64,000 nucleotides of DNA, taken from Paenibacillus sp. 453mf (GTDB lineage: Bacteria; Bacillota; Bacilli; Paenibacillales; Paenibacillaceae). The notes under the pieces were generated by a model, which was not told the DNA's origin, did not search any database, and saw nothing but the letters and a program-made list of their open reading frames with translations. This document shows positions 35,192 to 43,353 of this stretch, piece by piece (within the stretch, counting starts at the first letter, position 1; the number at the start of each line of letters is the position of its first letter). The stretch is taken from contig NZ_FPAC01000008.1 of the NCBI RefSeq assembly GCF_900116105.1, positions 71,981 to 135,980 of the forward strand, given 5' to 3'. The translations under genes and the position numbers were made by a program.

Positions 35192-36232
35192 ATGATAACA
35201 GCTAAAGCACGAGCTGTAGATGGTCCAGATCAATCATTTCGAACAGCTGAAATTGTACGACGGGATCTCGATACACAGGATGTCCTGATTGAAATTAAAT
35301 ACGCGGGGATATGCCATTCTGACATCCACACCGCTCACGGCGAATGGGGAGAAGTGAACTACCCTCTCGTACCTGGACATGAAATTGCAGGAATCGTAAC
35401 CGATGTGGGCTCCGAAGTAACCAAATATAAAGTAGGCGACCGGGTAGGCGTTGGCTGTATGGTGGACTCCTGCGGGGATTGTGTGAACTGTCGTAAAGGA
35501 GAAGAGCAATACTGTCTCAAAGGGAACATTCCTACTTACGCGGGTGTAGACAAGTATGGCGAACCGACACAAGGGGGATATTCTTCCCATATTGTCGTAA
35601 CTGAAGACTTTGTCGTCCGAATTCCAGATAACATTGAACTTGACGCAGCAGCCCCACTACTCTGTGCAGGGATTACGACTTATTCACCGCTTCGCCGCTG
35701 GGAAGCTGCTCCAGGCAAGAAAGTCGCTGTGGTCGGCATGGGTGGCCTTGGTCATATGGCGGTTCAGATTGCACATGCCATGGGTGCCGAGGTAACCGTT
35801 CTGTCCCAATCTCTGAAGAAGAAGGACGATGGCTTGCAGCTTGGCGCAGACAGCTACTATGCTACAAGTGATCCGGAAACCTTCGAGAAACTAGCGGGAT
35901 CCTTTGATTTAATTATTAACACGGTAAGCGCCAGCTTGAATATGGATGCTTATTTCTCACTACTCACACTGGACGGAACATTGGTGAACGTCGGTGCGCC
36001 TGGAGAGCCGCTGTCACTTCATGTCATGTCTCTCATAGGACATCGCCGTTCATTCGCAGGCTCCATGATTGGAGGTATTCGTGAAACCCAGGAAATGCTG
36101 GATTTCTGCGCAGAACATAATATCGCTCCGAAGATTGAGGTTATATCCGCTGATGAGATTGATGAAGCCTACAAGCGGGTCCTCGTTTCGGATGTGAAGT
36201 ACAGATTCGTTATTGATACGAGCACGATGTAA
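35192..36232 (+). CDS. adhA: Zinc-dependent NADP alcohol dehydrogenase, AdhA-like
   Basis: 346 residues of the cinnamyl-alcohol-dehydrogenase branch of the MDR family. Catalytic zinc ligands lie in AGICHSDIHTAHGEWG and PGHEIAG; the structural zinc loop is CGDCVNCRKGEEQYC; the Rossmann motif is GMGGLGHMAVQIA. It is strongly similar to B. subtilis AdhA as I recall it, including LLCAGITTYSPL and IGGIRETQEMLDF. It detoxifies aldehydes by reduction. The ATG follows a CTAGGAGG site. It is controlled by the divergent MerR protein and ends in a perfect 14-bp hairpin. Confidence 0.9.
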   Translation: MITAKARAVDGPDQSFRTAEIVRRDLDTQDVLIEIKYAGICHSDIHTAHGEWGEVNYPLVPGHEIAGIVTDVGSEVTKYKVGDRVGVGCMVDSCGDCVNCRKGEEQYCLKGNIPTYAGVDKYGEPTQGGYSSHIVVTEDFVVRIPDNIELDAAAPLLCAGITTYSPLRRWEAAPGKKVAVVGMGGLGHMAVQIAHAMGAEVTVLSQSLKKKDDGLQLGADSYYATSDPETFEKLAGSFDLIINTVSASLNMDAYFSLLTLDGTLVNVGAPGEPLSLHVMSLIGHRRSFAGSMIGGIRETQEMLDFCAEHNIAPKIEVISADEIDEAYKRVLVSDVKYRFVIDTSTM

Positions 36233-36283
36233 GTAGCCATAATGAGGATCATATCTTATCAGGGTCCGCTCTGTGGAGATAAA

Positions 36284-36317
36284 ATAGGCCGTCCTACGAT
36301 CATGTAGGACGGCCTAT
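36284..36317 (+). terminator. Terminator after adhA
   Basis: The perfect 14-bp stem ATAGGCCGTCCTAC/GTAGGACGGCCTAT has a 6-base loop, followed by an AT-rich but only weakly T-rich tail. Confidence 0.75.
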
Positions 36318-36390
36318 GATTTATCCTATACAGCTGACGAACAATGGCTCAATGCGGCAGTTCCCCAGCTTCATTTTTCACGAGCTCTGC

Positions 36391-37257
36391 TTATTTGACG
36401 ATGACTTTAGATAGATCTGCTTCCATTCCTTTGAGTGCGGCATAAGTCAATTTGTCCATCACCGCATTGTCAAAACAAATCGTCTTCATCATACGGTAAT
36501 ATTTCTTAGTCAACGTAAATCCTGGCTGGAAGGAAACATCTCGCAAGCACGCACCTTTAAAGGAAGCACCAGTTAAAGCACACTTCTCGAATCTGACACC
36601 GGTAAAGCTCTGTCCGTCAAGACAAAGACCGGTAAGGTCAGAATTTTTGAAGTCTACTCCAACGAAGATACAGTTCTCAAACGTCGTCTTCCTAAGATCG
36701 GTCGTGCTAATCTTGACGTCTGTCAATCTCGCCCCAACAAACCTCACACCGTTCAAGCTGGAAACGTTGAAATTCGTTCGTACCAACACCGATGTATTAA
36801 AGCTCGCATTCGAAAGATCCAGTGATGAGAAGTTGCAGTCCGTCAGGTTCGCTCCATCAAAATTTGCATCCCGTACATCGCTGCTTGAGAACGTACTTCC
36901 CGTCAAATCTGCATTGGAGAAGTCAGAGCCCTGTAATGCACTCGACGCAAATTTCCCTTTATGTACCGTTACATCAGCAAAGTCGCTCTTCGGTAAATTA
37001 CTCGCACTAAAGTTCGTGAGCACCTGCCTCTCCAGCGTGCGTGACAGGCTTGCAACCTCCTGTACCGTTTGTTCGATGTCACCAATACTATCGATGGTCA
37101 TCTTGAAGGCCGTTTCCTCATCCTTGCCCTGCTCTTGGAGTTCCCGATACCGGTCATTCAGATCATGGAGCAGATCACTCTTCAGTTCCTCAACGCTCTT
37201 AACTCCATCATACGGTGCGAACACTGCGTTTAAATAATTGACCAACTTCTCATCCAT
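36391..37257 (-). CDS. Pentapeptide-repeat protein with N-terminal HAAS-like domain
   Basis: 288 residues from the ATG at 37257 (GAGGAG overlaps the padR stop; an ATG at 37305 inside padR lacks a ribosome site). Residues 1-75 resemble the HAAS/DUF1700 helical domain often encoded after PadR (YLNAVFAPYDGVKSVEELKS, DIEQTVQEVA). Residues about 85-240 are A(D/N)LXX pentapeptide repeats forming a right-handed beta helix (SDFSNADLTG, ANFDGANLTDCNF, SNASFNT). Partner and function are unknown; some such proteins mimic DNA, but here the fusion to HAAS suggests a PadR-linked membrane or signalling role. Transcribed with padR. Confidence 0.82.
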   Translation of the reverse strand: MDEKLVNYLNAVFAPYDGVKSVEELKSDLLHDLNDRYRELQEQGKDEETAFKMTIDSIGDIEQTVQEVASLSRTLERQVLTNFSASNLPKSDFADVTVHKGKFASSALQGSDFSNADLTGSTFSSSDVRDANFDGANLTDCNFSSLDLSNASFNTSVLVRTNFNVSSLNGVRFVGARLTDVKISTTDLRKTTFENCIFVGVDFKNSDLTGLCLDGQSFTGVRFEKCALTGASFKGACLRDVSFQPGFTLTKKYYRMMKTICFDNAVMDKLTYAALKGMEADLSKVIVK

Positions 37258-37273
37258 AGGATCGATCAGCTCC

Positions 37274-37603
37274 TCATAATAAGTCCTTAAGAACTCGCTT
37301 CGCATATTCCCAGTTTTCTATATTACGATGATAAGTTTCTCTGCCCTTCTCTGTGATCCTAAAATATTTCCGTCTTCCGCCCTGCGATTCATCGCCCCAG
37401 TACCACTCAATATCACCCTCAACCTCAAGCCGCCTAACACTGGAGTACATCGTGGCTTCCTTTAGTTCATATTCTCCGCCTGAACGTTCTGCAATCAACT
37501 TCACGATCTCGTAACCGTAACGATCCGCCTCGGATAGTAAGCGTAATATCATCGTATCGGTATGTCCGCGCAGCAGGTCGGATGTTATTTTATTTTTACT
37601 CAT
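37274..37603 (-). CDS. PadR family transcriptional regulator
   Basis: 109 residues with a single winged-helix domain: LRGHTDTMILRLLSEADRYG, YELKEATMYSSVRRLEVEGD, then the wing WGDESQGGRRKYFRITEKG. The short form is typical of PadR subfamily 2, which dimerises through the C-terminal helix and represses its own operon. The next gene on this strand starts about 17 bases after its stop, so the pair is an operon. GGGGGTG precedes the ATG. Confidence 0.9.
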   Translation of the reverse strand: MSKNKITSDLLRGHTDTMILRLLSEADRYGYEIVKLIAERSGGEYELKEATMYSSVRRLEVEGDIEWYWGDESQGGRRKYFRITEKGRETYHRNIENWEYAKRVLKDLL

Positions 37604-37750
37604 CTCAACACCCCCACTATTTCATGATAGTTTATACTACTGTGACTGTAAAGGTAATAGGGATAGGGATATATAAACCGACCTTTCAACCTCATTCATT
37701 TGAGTCCTAAATTGAATTTCATGTTATACATCGAAAGAATCAAGACAAAC

Positions 37751-37785
37751 AAAAACAGCCCGATATAAGTTAAATATCAGTCTGC
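37751..37785 (-). terminator. Weak terminator after the 124-residue ORF
   Basis: GCAGACTGATAT can pair imperfectly with ATATCGGGCTGT around a short AT loop, followed by TTTTTG on the minus strand. Confidence 0.4.
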
Positions 37786-37821
37786 TCTCGATTTGAGGAT
37801 AAATGCTGTGTATCGTTTATT

Positions 37822-38196
37822 TTAACACTGGCTTAGGTAAAATCCTTGAGCGTACTGATTCATTAACGTGCAGAATCGGCGATTATGCCCAATAAAAAAG
37901 GAAGACGGATCATATCGTTTCCTCGAGGGCTCGTATGTAACAAGCAAACGGTGTCTCATACGCTCCATGGAATACTCAATAAACGACTCTGTTTTCTTAG
38001 AGGTGATGAATGTGATGTAAGCATAGAGGGAATGGTTCTCCGGCTCATCCAACAGACTGACGCCAGCACAAGAGAACTCTGTCTGTATTCCCGCCCGTTT
38101 GAAATACGTTAATGCAGGAAGTAGTTCTGCGTCAAATTCAGCATCACCTAGCCAAACCGTCTGCTTATCTCGTTTTCTGTGCTTAGTCATCGCCAT
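37822..38196 (-). CDS. Conserved-looking protein of unknown function in the zur gene cluster
   Basis: 124 residues, soluble, no family recognised. Notable segments are DAEFDAELLPALTYFKRAGI, TEFSCAGVSLLDEPENHS, LYAYITF and RRFCTLMNQYAQGFYLSQC, with three cysteines and several histidines that could bind metal. The start overlaps the end of a 38-residue ORF, so it looks translationally coupled to it, and both lie downstream of the Zur-type regulator on the same strand. The context suggests a role in zinc homeostasis, but this is inference only. Confidence 0.65.
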   Translation of the reverse strand: MAMTKHRKRDKQTVWLGDAEFDAELLPALTYFKRAGIQTEFSCAGVSLLDEPENHSLYAYITFITSKKTESFIEYSMERMRHRLLVTYEPSRKRYDPSSFFIGHNRRFCTLMNQYAQGFYLSQC

Positions 38197-38299
38197 CCAT
38201 TCCCTTAATTCTACCTCTCTCCCGGTGCCACTGTTCTCTACTGTGCGTACTTATCACTTGTTCTATCTCTTGGTTGGCACTTCTCGCATGTTCAGCCAT
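38183..38299 (-). CDS. Small 38-residue ORF between zur and the unknown 124-residue gene
   Basis: It starts with ATG 7 bases after GGAGGG and is preceded by GAGAGG, an unusually strong ribosome site. The product begins MAEHARSANQEIEQVIST and ends RIKGMDGDD; it is hydrophilic with several histidines (H4, H19, H25). It ends inside the first codons of the next ORF. It may be a real micro-protein or a leader that couples translation to the next gene. Family not recognised. Confidence 0.5.
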   Translation of the reverse strand: MAEHARSANQEIEQVISTHSREQWHRERGRIKGMDGDD

Positions 38300-38356
38300 A
38301 TATCTGCCCTCCTCTCAAGCGGCTATCTTCTTAAATCTCACTTCTGCTCATCGCTT

Positions 38357-38791
38357 TTAAGGGTTCTCTTCGTCTTCGCAATCCATACAGTATCCGAACA
38401 CATCAATCTTGTAATTCATGGATCTAAACTGTTCAGGCTTCGGCAACTTCATCTGTTCCGGGTCAAAAGTTAACGGGATGGTGTGCTTACAGTCCATACA
38501 AATAAAATGCAGCTGTGGCCTGATATGATCGATGACACGATAACGCAGTTCATTACCCAGTGCGAAAACCTCAATGATCCGATATTTTTTATAAAGCTCA
38601 AGATTCCGATAAACCGTCCCATAACTCAATCCAGGAAAGCTTTTTTCCATCATTTGATATACCTCTATGGCTGAGAACGGACGATCTAACCTTACGATTA
38701 AATCAAGTAAAAATGTCCGTTTGGCCGTAATTCGGACGCTGTTCTCAGCCAGGAAGGCAATCAAATTATCGAGCTTCGTGCTTGGTTCCAA
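38357..38791 (-). CDS. zur: Fur family regulator, Zur (zinc uptake regulator) type
   Basis: 144 residues from a TTG start preceded by AGGTGAT, an extended match to the 16S anti-Shine-Dalgarno; in-frame ATGs at 38854 and 38821 lack ribosome sites. It has a winged helix (NSVRITAKRTFLLDLIVRLD, then SYGTVYRNLELYKK) and a dimerisation domain with two CxxC zinc sites (FICMDCKHT, GYCMDCED) and regulatory HxH-type ligands. Assignment to Zur rather than Fur or PerR rests on two near-consensus Zur boxes in the divergent promoter region and on the target genes there (COG0523 GTPase, folE2). Confidence 0.85.
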   Translation of the reverse strand: MEPSTKLDNLIAFLAENSVRITAKRTFLLDLIVRLDRPFSAIEVYQMMEKSFPGLSYGTVYRNLELYKKYRIIEVFALGNELRYRVIDHIRPQLHFICMDCKHTIPLTFDPEQMKLPKPEQFRSMNYKIDVFGYCMDCEDEENP

Positions 38792-38995
38792 CCTAATCAC
38801 CTGCCTGCTATTTACATACATAAAATGAATAGATGTCACACAACTTGAGCACATAAAATGCCATATTGGACTGACTTCGAGAAGTAATTTAATACCGTCG
38901 AATAACCTGAACCCCAGATATCCGCTAGGTCACGGGTACTCGCCTTTGAGTCTTTCAGCTTTTTCCTTTAAATATATATGGGCTCACGAAATTAT

Positions 38996-39010
38996 TCGTA
39001 AGAATTACGA
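38996..39010. promoter_or_regulatory. Zur box 1
   Basis: TCGTAAGAATTACGA matches the Bacillus Zur consensus TCGTAATNATTACGA at all but one position. It lies in the 406-base gap between the divergent zur and GTPase genes. Confidence 0.82.
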
Positions 39011-39101
39011 TTTATACTCGATAATATAATTCCTTTTATTTAATATGTCAAATACTAGATGGCAATGGGTAGGAAATTATATTCAACTTCATTTTTATTA
39101 A

Positions 39102-39116
39102 TTGTAATAATTACGA
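39102..39116. promoter_or_regulatory. Zur box 2
   Basis: TTGTAATAATTACGA differs from the Zur consensus TCGTAATNATTACGA at one position. It sits about 80 bases upstream of the GTPase start, well placed to block its promoter when zinc is sufficient. Spacing from box 1 is 106 bases. Confidence 0.82.
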
Positions 39117-39197
39117 TTTAAAGAAGCATATATCTACTAATAGATTTCTATCAACGCTTAAAAGTATGTAATCCATAAATTAGAGAGGATGATTCTT

Positions 39198-40169
39198 GTG
39201 CGAATTCCGACCTTTATCTTAAGTGGCTTTCTGGGCAGTGGCAAAACAACACTGCTTCTACAAATGTTAGAGGAAACAAAAAAACGGGGGTTACAACCTG
39301 GCGTAATAATGAACGAACTGGGTCGGCAAGATGTAGATGGTCAACTGATCAGCGAGCAAAGCGAGGTGCAAATTGAAAGACTGTTAGATGGATGTGTCTG
39401 CTGTGACAAAAAGGCGGAATTGGACGGGGCCTTGCGCCTGCTGCTGCAAAGACAGCCTGATTTCATTTTTATTGAACTTACGGGCGTTGCGAACCCTGAA
39501 GAAATTGCTGATATACTGGCAGAGTCGTTTCGCAACGAAGTTGAAAACAAACGAATTATCACCGTATTGGATGCCGAGCATACGCTCGACTATAATAGCA
39601 TTTTTGCTGCTGACCGCCAGCTTGTTCGAACACTTCGCCGACAAATTGAAGTAGCCGACCTTATCGTTGTGAACAAGAAGGACTTGGCTTCTTCACAAGC
39701 TTTAGCCAAGATTGAAAAAGTGGTTCGTAAGCAAAATGAACATGCGGAAATTCTTTATACTGTGCATAGTGAGATCAATGTCGCTTCACTGCTCGAAGGG
39801 ATCACACCTCATAAAAATCTTACGAATCCTGCGGAGGAATTCACTAATACACCTATCCTTGAACCCTCTTATTCTCACATTAAATCGATTACTCTTCCTA
39901 TTCCTGAAGCCATATCCTTCAATAAAGCTGAATTGGAACAATTCCTTCGTCATTGGTGTCCACAATTGGTTCGAATGAAGGGCTATATTCGTATTGATGA
40001 AAAAGTCGAATTGTTTCAATTTGCAGGGGGCAGGATGAATTGGACAACTTCCGTATATCCAGGTACCCCCTATTTAGTTGTAATAGGCATGCAATTGGAC
40101 AAGAATCAAATGCTTGCGGAATGGACCGCTTTTTGTGAATCCATGAATGTTACGATGAAGTCTTCTTAA
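39198..40169 (+). CDS. COG0523 family GTPase, putative zinc metallochaperone (YciC/ZagA-like)
   Basis: 323 residues. The P-loop GFLGSGKT (10-17) and the family metal motif GCVCC (65-69, CxCC) are intact, with MNELGRQDVDG and FIELTGVANPEEIADIL, and NKKD for guanine. The GTG at 39198 fits the GAGAGG ribosome site better than the ATG at 39189. In B. subtilis the Zur-controlled homologue delivers zinc to FolE and similar enzymes under zinc starvation. Here two Zur boxes precede the gene and folE2 follows 76 bases later. It lacks a long histidine-rich linker and is shorter than YciC (near 400 residues). Confidence 0.88.
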   Translation: MRIPTFILSGFLGSGKTTLLLQMLEETKKRGLQPGVIMNELGRQDVDGQLISEQSEVQIERLLDGCVCCDKKAELDGALRLLLQRQPDFIFIELTGVANPEEIADILAESFRNEVENKRIITVLDAEHTLDYNSIFAADRQLVRTLRRQIEVADLIVVNKKDLASSQALAKIEKVVRKQNEHAEILYTVHSEINVASLLEGITPHKNLTNPAEEFTNTPILEPSYSHIKSITLPIPEAISFNKAELEQFLRHWCPQLVRMKGYIRIDEKVELFQFAGGRMNWTTSVYPGTPYLVVIGMQLDKNQMLAEWTAFCESMNVTMKSS

Positions 40170-40245
40170 GATCCAGCACCATTCGTGTGTACTCATCATG
40201 TTTACGATCATAAACGCTCAACCGTTACAAGATGAGGAGTAATTA

Positions 40246-41181
40246 ATGAAACCTTCTAACAATAGACCCATTCTCCCTGCGAAGCCGGAACGACATCGGC
40301 GCTTCGGCTCCACGGATCCCATTCCAGGAAACAAACCAACAACAAAAGAACAAATGGCTGATCTTCAAAATAGTCGAGAAGACTACTTGTTCCCCATAGA
40401 TCATGTCGGGATCTCTGCGGTCAAGCACCCCATACAGGTTCATTCTGATCTAGAGCCCCGGCTCCAAACCAGTATTGCTGCGATCTCGCTTGCAACCAGC
40501 CTGCACCGAGAATCGAAGGGTATCAATATGAGCCGGCTCACTGAGCAATTGGAGCGATATCGTCAGAAGAGCTGGTCGGCTGAATTACCCGAATTGATTG
40601 AATTTGCCCAAGAGCTTGCCAATGATATGGGTCAAGACCGATCCGAACTAACGATGACCTTCCCTTGGTTCTACGAGCGCTCCGCCCCGGTCACGGGAAG
40701 AACAGGACTAAGTCATGCAGAGGCTTCCATTCAGATAAGCTATGAAAAAGAAAAGCAGCCAACCATCACGCTGGGCTTGCGTGTGGCAGTAACCACTTTA
40801 TGTCCATGTTCCAAAGAAATCAGCGAGTACAGTGCTCATAACCAGCGCGGCACCATCTCAATAACAGCCGAGGTTAATCCGGATCCGGATGCATACTTTG
40901 TACAGGATTGGAAAACGGCGTTTCTGGAAGCAGCAGAATCCAATGCAAGCTGTGCACTACATCCGATTCTAAAACGTCCAGACGAGAAAGCCGTGACGGA
41001 GAAGGCATATGAGAACCCTCGCTTTGTAGAGGATATGGTACGCCTTGTAGCTGCTGATTTATATGAAATGAACGCTGTATGGGCTTTTACAGTAGAGTGT
41101 CGGAACGAGGAATCCATTCATTTACACGATGCCGTAGCAAAGATTACTTATGATAAAAGAAAGGAAGAGGCGGCAACCTAA
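40246..41181 (+). CDS. folE2: GTP cyclohydrolase FolE2 (type IB)
   Basis: 311 residues. It converts GTP to dihydroneopterin triphosphate, the first step of folate synthesis, using Mn2+ or Fe2+ instead of Zn2+. The signature LCPCSKEISEYSAHNQRG (C186, C188) and FPIDHVGISAVKHPI are present and its length is normal for the family. As a stand-in for zinc-dependent FolE it is a classic Zur target; here it is downstream of a Zur-box-preceded GTPase gene, probably in one operon, with its own ATGAGGAG ribosome site. A GC-rich hairpin overlaps its end (41159-41199). Confidence 0.93.
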   Translation: MKPSNNRPILPAKPERHRRFGSTDPIPGNKPTTKEQMADLQNSREDYLFPIDHVGISAVKHPIQVHSDLEPRLQTSIAAISLATSLHRESKGINMSRLTEQLERYRQKSWSAELPELIEFAQELANDMGQDRSELTMTFPWFYERSAPVTGRTGLSHAEASIQISYEKEKQPTITLGLRVAVTTLCPCSKEISEYSAHNQRGTISITAEVNPDPDAYFVQDWKTAFLEAAESNASCALHPILKRPDEKAVTEKAYENPRFVEDMVRLVAADLYEMNAVWAFTVECRNEESIHLHDAVAKITYDKRKEEAAT

Positions 41182-41199
41182 CACCCCTCTTCCTTCCCC
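41159..41199 (-). terminator. Hairpin between convergent folE2 and VOC genes
   Basis: AAGGAAGAGG pairs with CCTCTTCCTT around a 20-base loop. On the minus strand it is followed by TTTCTTTTAT, so it fits best as the terminator of the VOC gene pair; on the plus side there is no T-run. Confidence 0.5.
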
Positions 41200-41270
41200 C
41201 AATAATTTATGCATGAGTTACTACAAGTGCATTAAACTTGCCACTGCAATATATACTAGTGTGCACATAC

Positions 41271-42062
41271 TCAATCATTTATGTCCCCTGAACCCATGAT
41301 ATTCACTGGTTCGTTTTCCAATTGGAGTTCACTGAGACGATCAACAAAGTCCTTAAATTTTTCTTTTTCACTTATAGTCAGCTCAATGTTGTCTGCTTCT
41401 TGTATTGTATCTTTAGATTTCTTGAATTGACCCAATGAATTAAAAATCTCTGCCTGCAGCACTAATGCTTTGAATAAAACCTCATTTGATATCTCTCCTT
41501 CGAGCTTATGGAATGCGACTTCCAACGTATTTCTTGCTGCCAAAAAATCTTCTTTTGAATAAGCAAAACGGTAAGCCTGCTCATATGCCCGTTCAAACTT
41601 CGATTTAAGGGTCTTGTCTCTTTCGTCTTCTCCTTCCTTTAATGGAATTGAATCCCCAATGCTCTCTCCAATTATGATGTAATTCCCACTAGCATCCGTA
41701 ATATTTACTCTCCAGTCTTCCGCTGTTTTATTTAGCCTTGAGACTCTAGGCATACCTTTTGATGGAATTTTTCCGTAATAGTCTTTTAGCTTTACCTTGA
41801 ATTGTTCATACACTTCTCGAATGTTTGGTACAACGACATAACATCCTCCGGTATTCCCCTCTACTTTAAAATTTTTTACACCATAAAAGCTGAATTCTCC
41901 AATACCTTCCTTTCTTACAGAAGCAAAACGGTAAGGAGCCTTCTGATAATACACAATATTGAATCCTAGAGCTGTATAAAATTCTAAATGGTTATCAAAT
42001 AAATCATAGTCACAGTCAAAAATCGGAATGATTCTATTGCGGTTTAATTCTACTTTTTTCAC
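41271..42062 (-). CDS. VOC (glyoxalase/bleomycin-resistance fold) protein with helical C-terminal domain
   Basis: 263 residues. Residues 1-135 resemble the VOC fold (IIPIFDCDYDLFDNHLEFYT, GGCYVVVPNIREVYEQFK, ITDASGNYIIIGE). Residues about 150-250 are helical and repeat-like (FERAYEQAYRFAYSKEDFLA, FKALVLQAEIFNSLGQFKK), similar to tetratricopeptide arrays. The GTG start overlaps the preceding VOC gene's stop by four bases (GTGA), so the two are coupled. Resistance or isomerase activity cannot be deduced. The low GC of this pair compared with neighbours hints at transfer. Confidence 0.75.
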   Translation of the reverse strand: MKKVELNRNRIIPIFDCDYDLFDNHLEFYTALGFNIVYYQKAPYRFASVRKEGIGEFSFYGVKNFKVEGNTGGCYVVVPNIREVYEQFKVKLKDYYGKIPSKGMPRVSRLNKTAEDWRVNITDASGNYIIIGESIGDSIPLKEGEDERDKTLKSKFERAYEQAYRFAYSKEDFLAARNTLEVAFHKLEGEISNEVLFKALVLQAEIFNSLGQFKKSKDTIQEADNIELTISEKEKFKDFVDRLSELQLENEPVNIMGSGDIND

Positions 42063-42460
42063 TTAACCCACCATAGATTCCCGAACGGATCAACAAAACC
42101 ACCCATATTCCCTGTTTCTTCTGAAGGTTCCATTAGAGGTGTTGCTCCTTCTGCAATTGCCTTTTTATAAGTATCAGCAACATTTTCAACAAATATATAC
42201 ATCTGGATCGGAACAAGTCCTTCTGTATTTAACTCCCCACACACTCCTGGTCCGCAGCTTCCGTCAGCAGATGTATCAGCAAAGTAGATGGTGCTGTTTC
42301 CTATTCTCATTTCTGCATGTATTACACCCTCCGTGTCTTCCAGTCTTACAATAGTTCCTACTTCGGCATTGAAAACATTTTGAGTATAATGAATGAACTT
42401 GGATGCATTTAGTACCATGAAATACGGTATAATGGTTTGCTCTACTTTTAGATTAGTCAT
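42059..42460 (-). CDS. VOC family protein (PhnB / 3-demethylubiquinone methyltransferase-like)
   Basis: 133 residues of the PhnB-like branch: TIIPYFMVLNASKFIHYTQN, VIHAEMRIGNSTIYFAD, IYIFVENVADTYKKAIAEGA-type core (here IQMYIFVENVADTYK) and GGFVDPFGNLWWVK. Metal ligands would be the usual H/E positions. Translationally coupled to the larger VOC protein downstream. Function unknown; many relatives act on small toxic molecules. Confidence 0.82.
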   Translation of the reverse strand: MTNLKVEQTIIPYFMVLNASKFIHYTQNVFNAEVGTIVRLEDTEGVIHAEMRIGNSTIYFADTSADGSCGPGVCGELNTEGLVPIQMYIFVENVADTYKKAIAEGATPLMEPSEETGNMGGFVDPFGNLWWVK

Positions 42461-42651
42461 CTGATTCTTCTCCTTTGTTTTAAAAACTAAGTAAGGTAAG
42501 TCGAATAAAACCCACCTAACATTTTAATCGTACAACATGCATGCAAATGCTAAGGTTTAATAAATACATATACTGTCATTATTGAATTATAATAAAGGAA
42601 CCCGTCATCTGCTTTAACTATAAATTGTAGGGTAGAATAAGGAGAAATGTA

Positions 42652-43353
42652 ATGAAAGGCATTGAAATCGCTAAGAAATTAAATATAAGCACAAGTGCAT
42701 TAAGACATTATGAATCATGGGGACTTATTCCAGAAGTAGAGAGAGCAGAAAATGGATATCGGATCTATACAAGTAAGCATGAGGCATATTTTCAATGCAT
42801 ACGTGCACTAAATGCTGGATTCGGAATGGACTTGGTTAAAAAGGTGATGCCTCTGATCATAAATAGCAAAATACATGATGCCTTATGGCTAATTAACAAA
42901 GCGCAGGTTGACCTCCATGCTGAAAAGGAAACAGTGCAAAGAACAGCTAAAATACTTGATTCAACGGAATTAACGGAATTAACCAATATTCATAAATACA
43001 ATCATAAAAGTAATTTCACCATTGGAGAGGTAGCTAAAGAAGCAAACGTATCTGCTTCATCCATTCGTCATTGGGAAAAGGAAGGTTTAATAAATCCTGA
43101 ACGGGACAAAGATAGCGGATTTCGTATATATTCCACAGCTGATATTAGAAGAGTACATATCATTCGAACCATTCAGCGCGTCGTTTACTCCTTGGATATT
43201 GTTCGTGAGGTATTAGCGGATATTGATAATAGTAACGTGCTTCAGGCTAAGGAGATGATCCTCCAATCTCTCCAATATATTGATAATGCACTTGTTGAGC
43301 AGGTTCGAGGTATCGCCGCGCTTCAACACCTGTTGGACACCAAGTCAAAGTAA
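42652..43353 (+). CDS. Regulator with two tandem MerR-type DNA-binding domains
   Basis: 233 residues. The first MerR helix-turn-helix and wing (GIEIAKKLNISTSALRHYES, then ENGYRIYT) spans about 1-70; a complete second one (FTIGEVAKEANVSASSIRHW, then DSGFRIYS) spans about 122-190. Each is followed by a helical segment. Ordinary MerR proteins have one such domain per chain and bind as dimers; here one chain could contact both half-sites. ATG preceded by AAGGAG. It is divergent from the VOC pair and could regulate it (inference). Alternatively it may be a fusion of two adjacent regulator genes, but the frame is continuous. Confidence 0.85.
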   Translation: MKGIEIAKKLNISTSALRHYESWGLIPEVERAENGYRIYTSKHEAYFQCIRALNAGFGMDLVKKVMPLIINSKIHDALWLINKAQVDLHAEKETVQRTAKILDSTELTELTNIHKYNHKSNFTIGEVAKEANVSASSIRHWEKEGLINPERDKDSGFRIYSTADIRRVHIIRTIQRVVYSLDIVREVLADIDNSNVLQAKEMILQSLQYIDNALVEQVRGIAALQHLLDTKSK

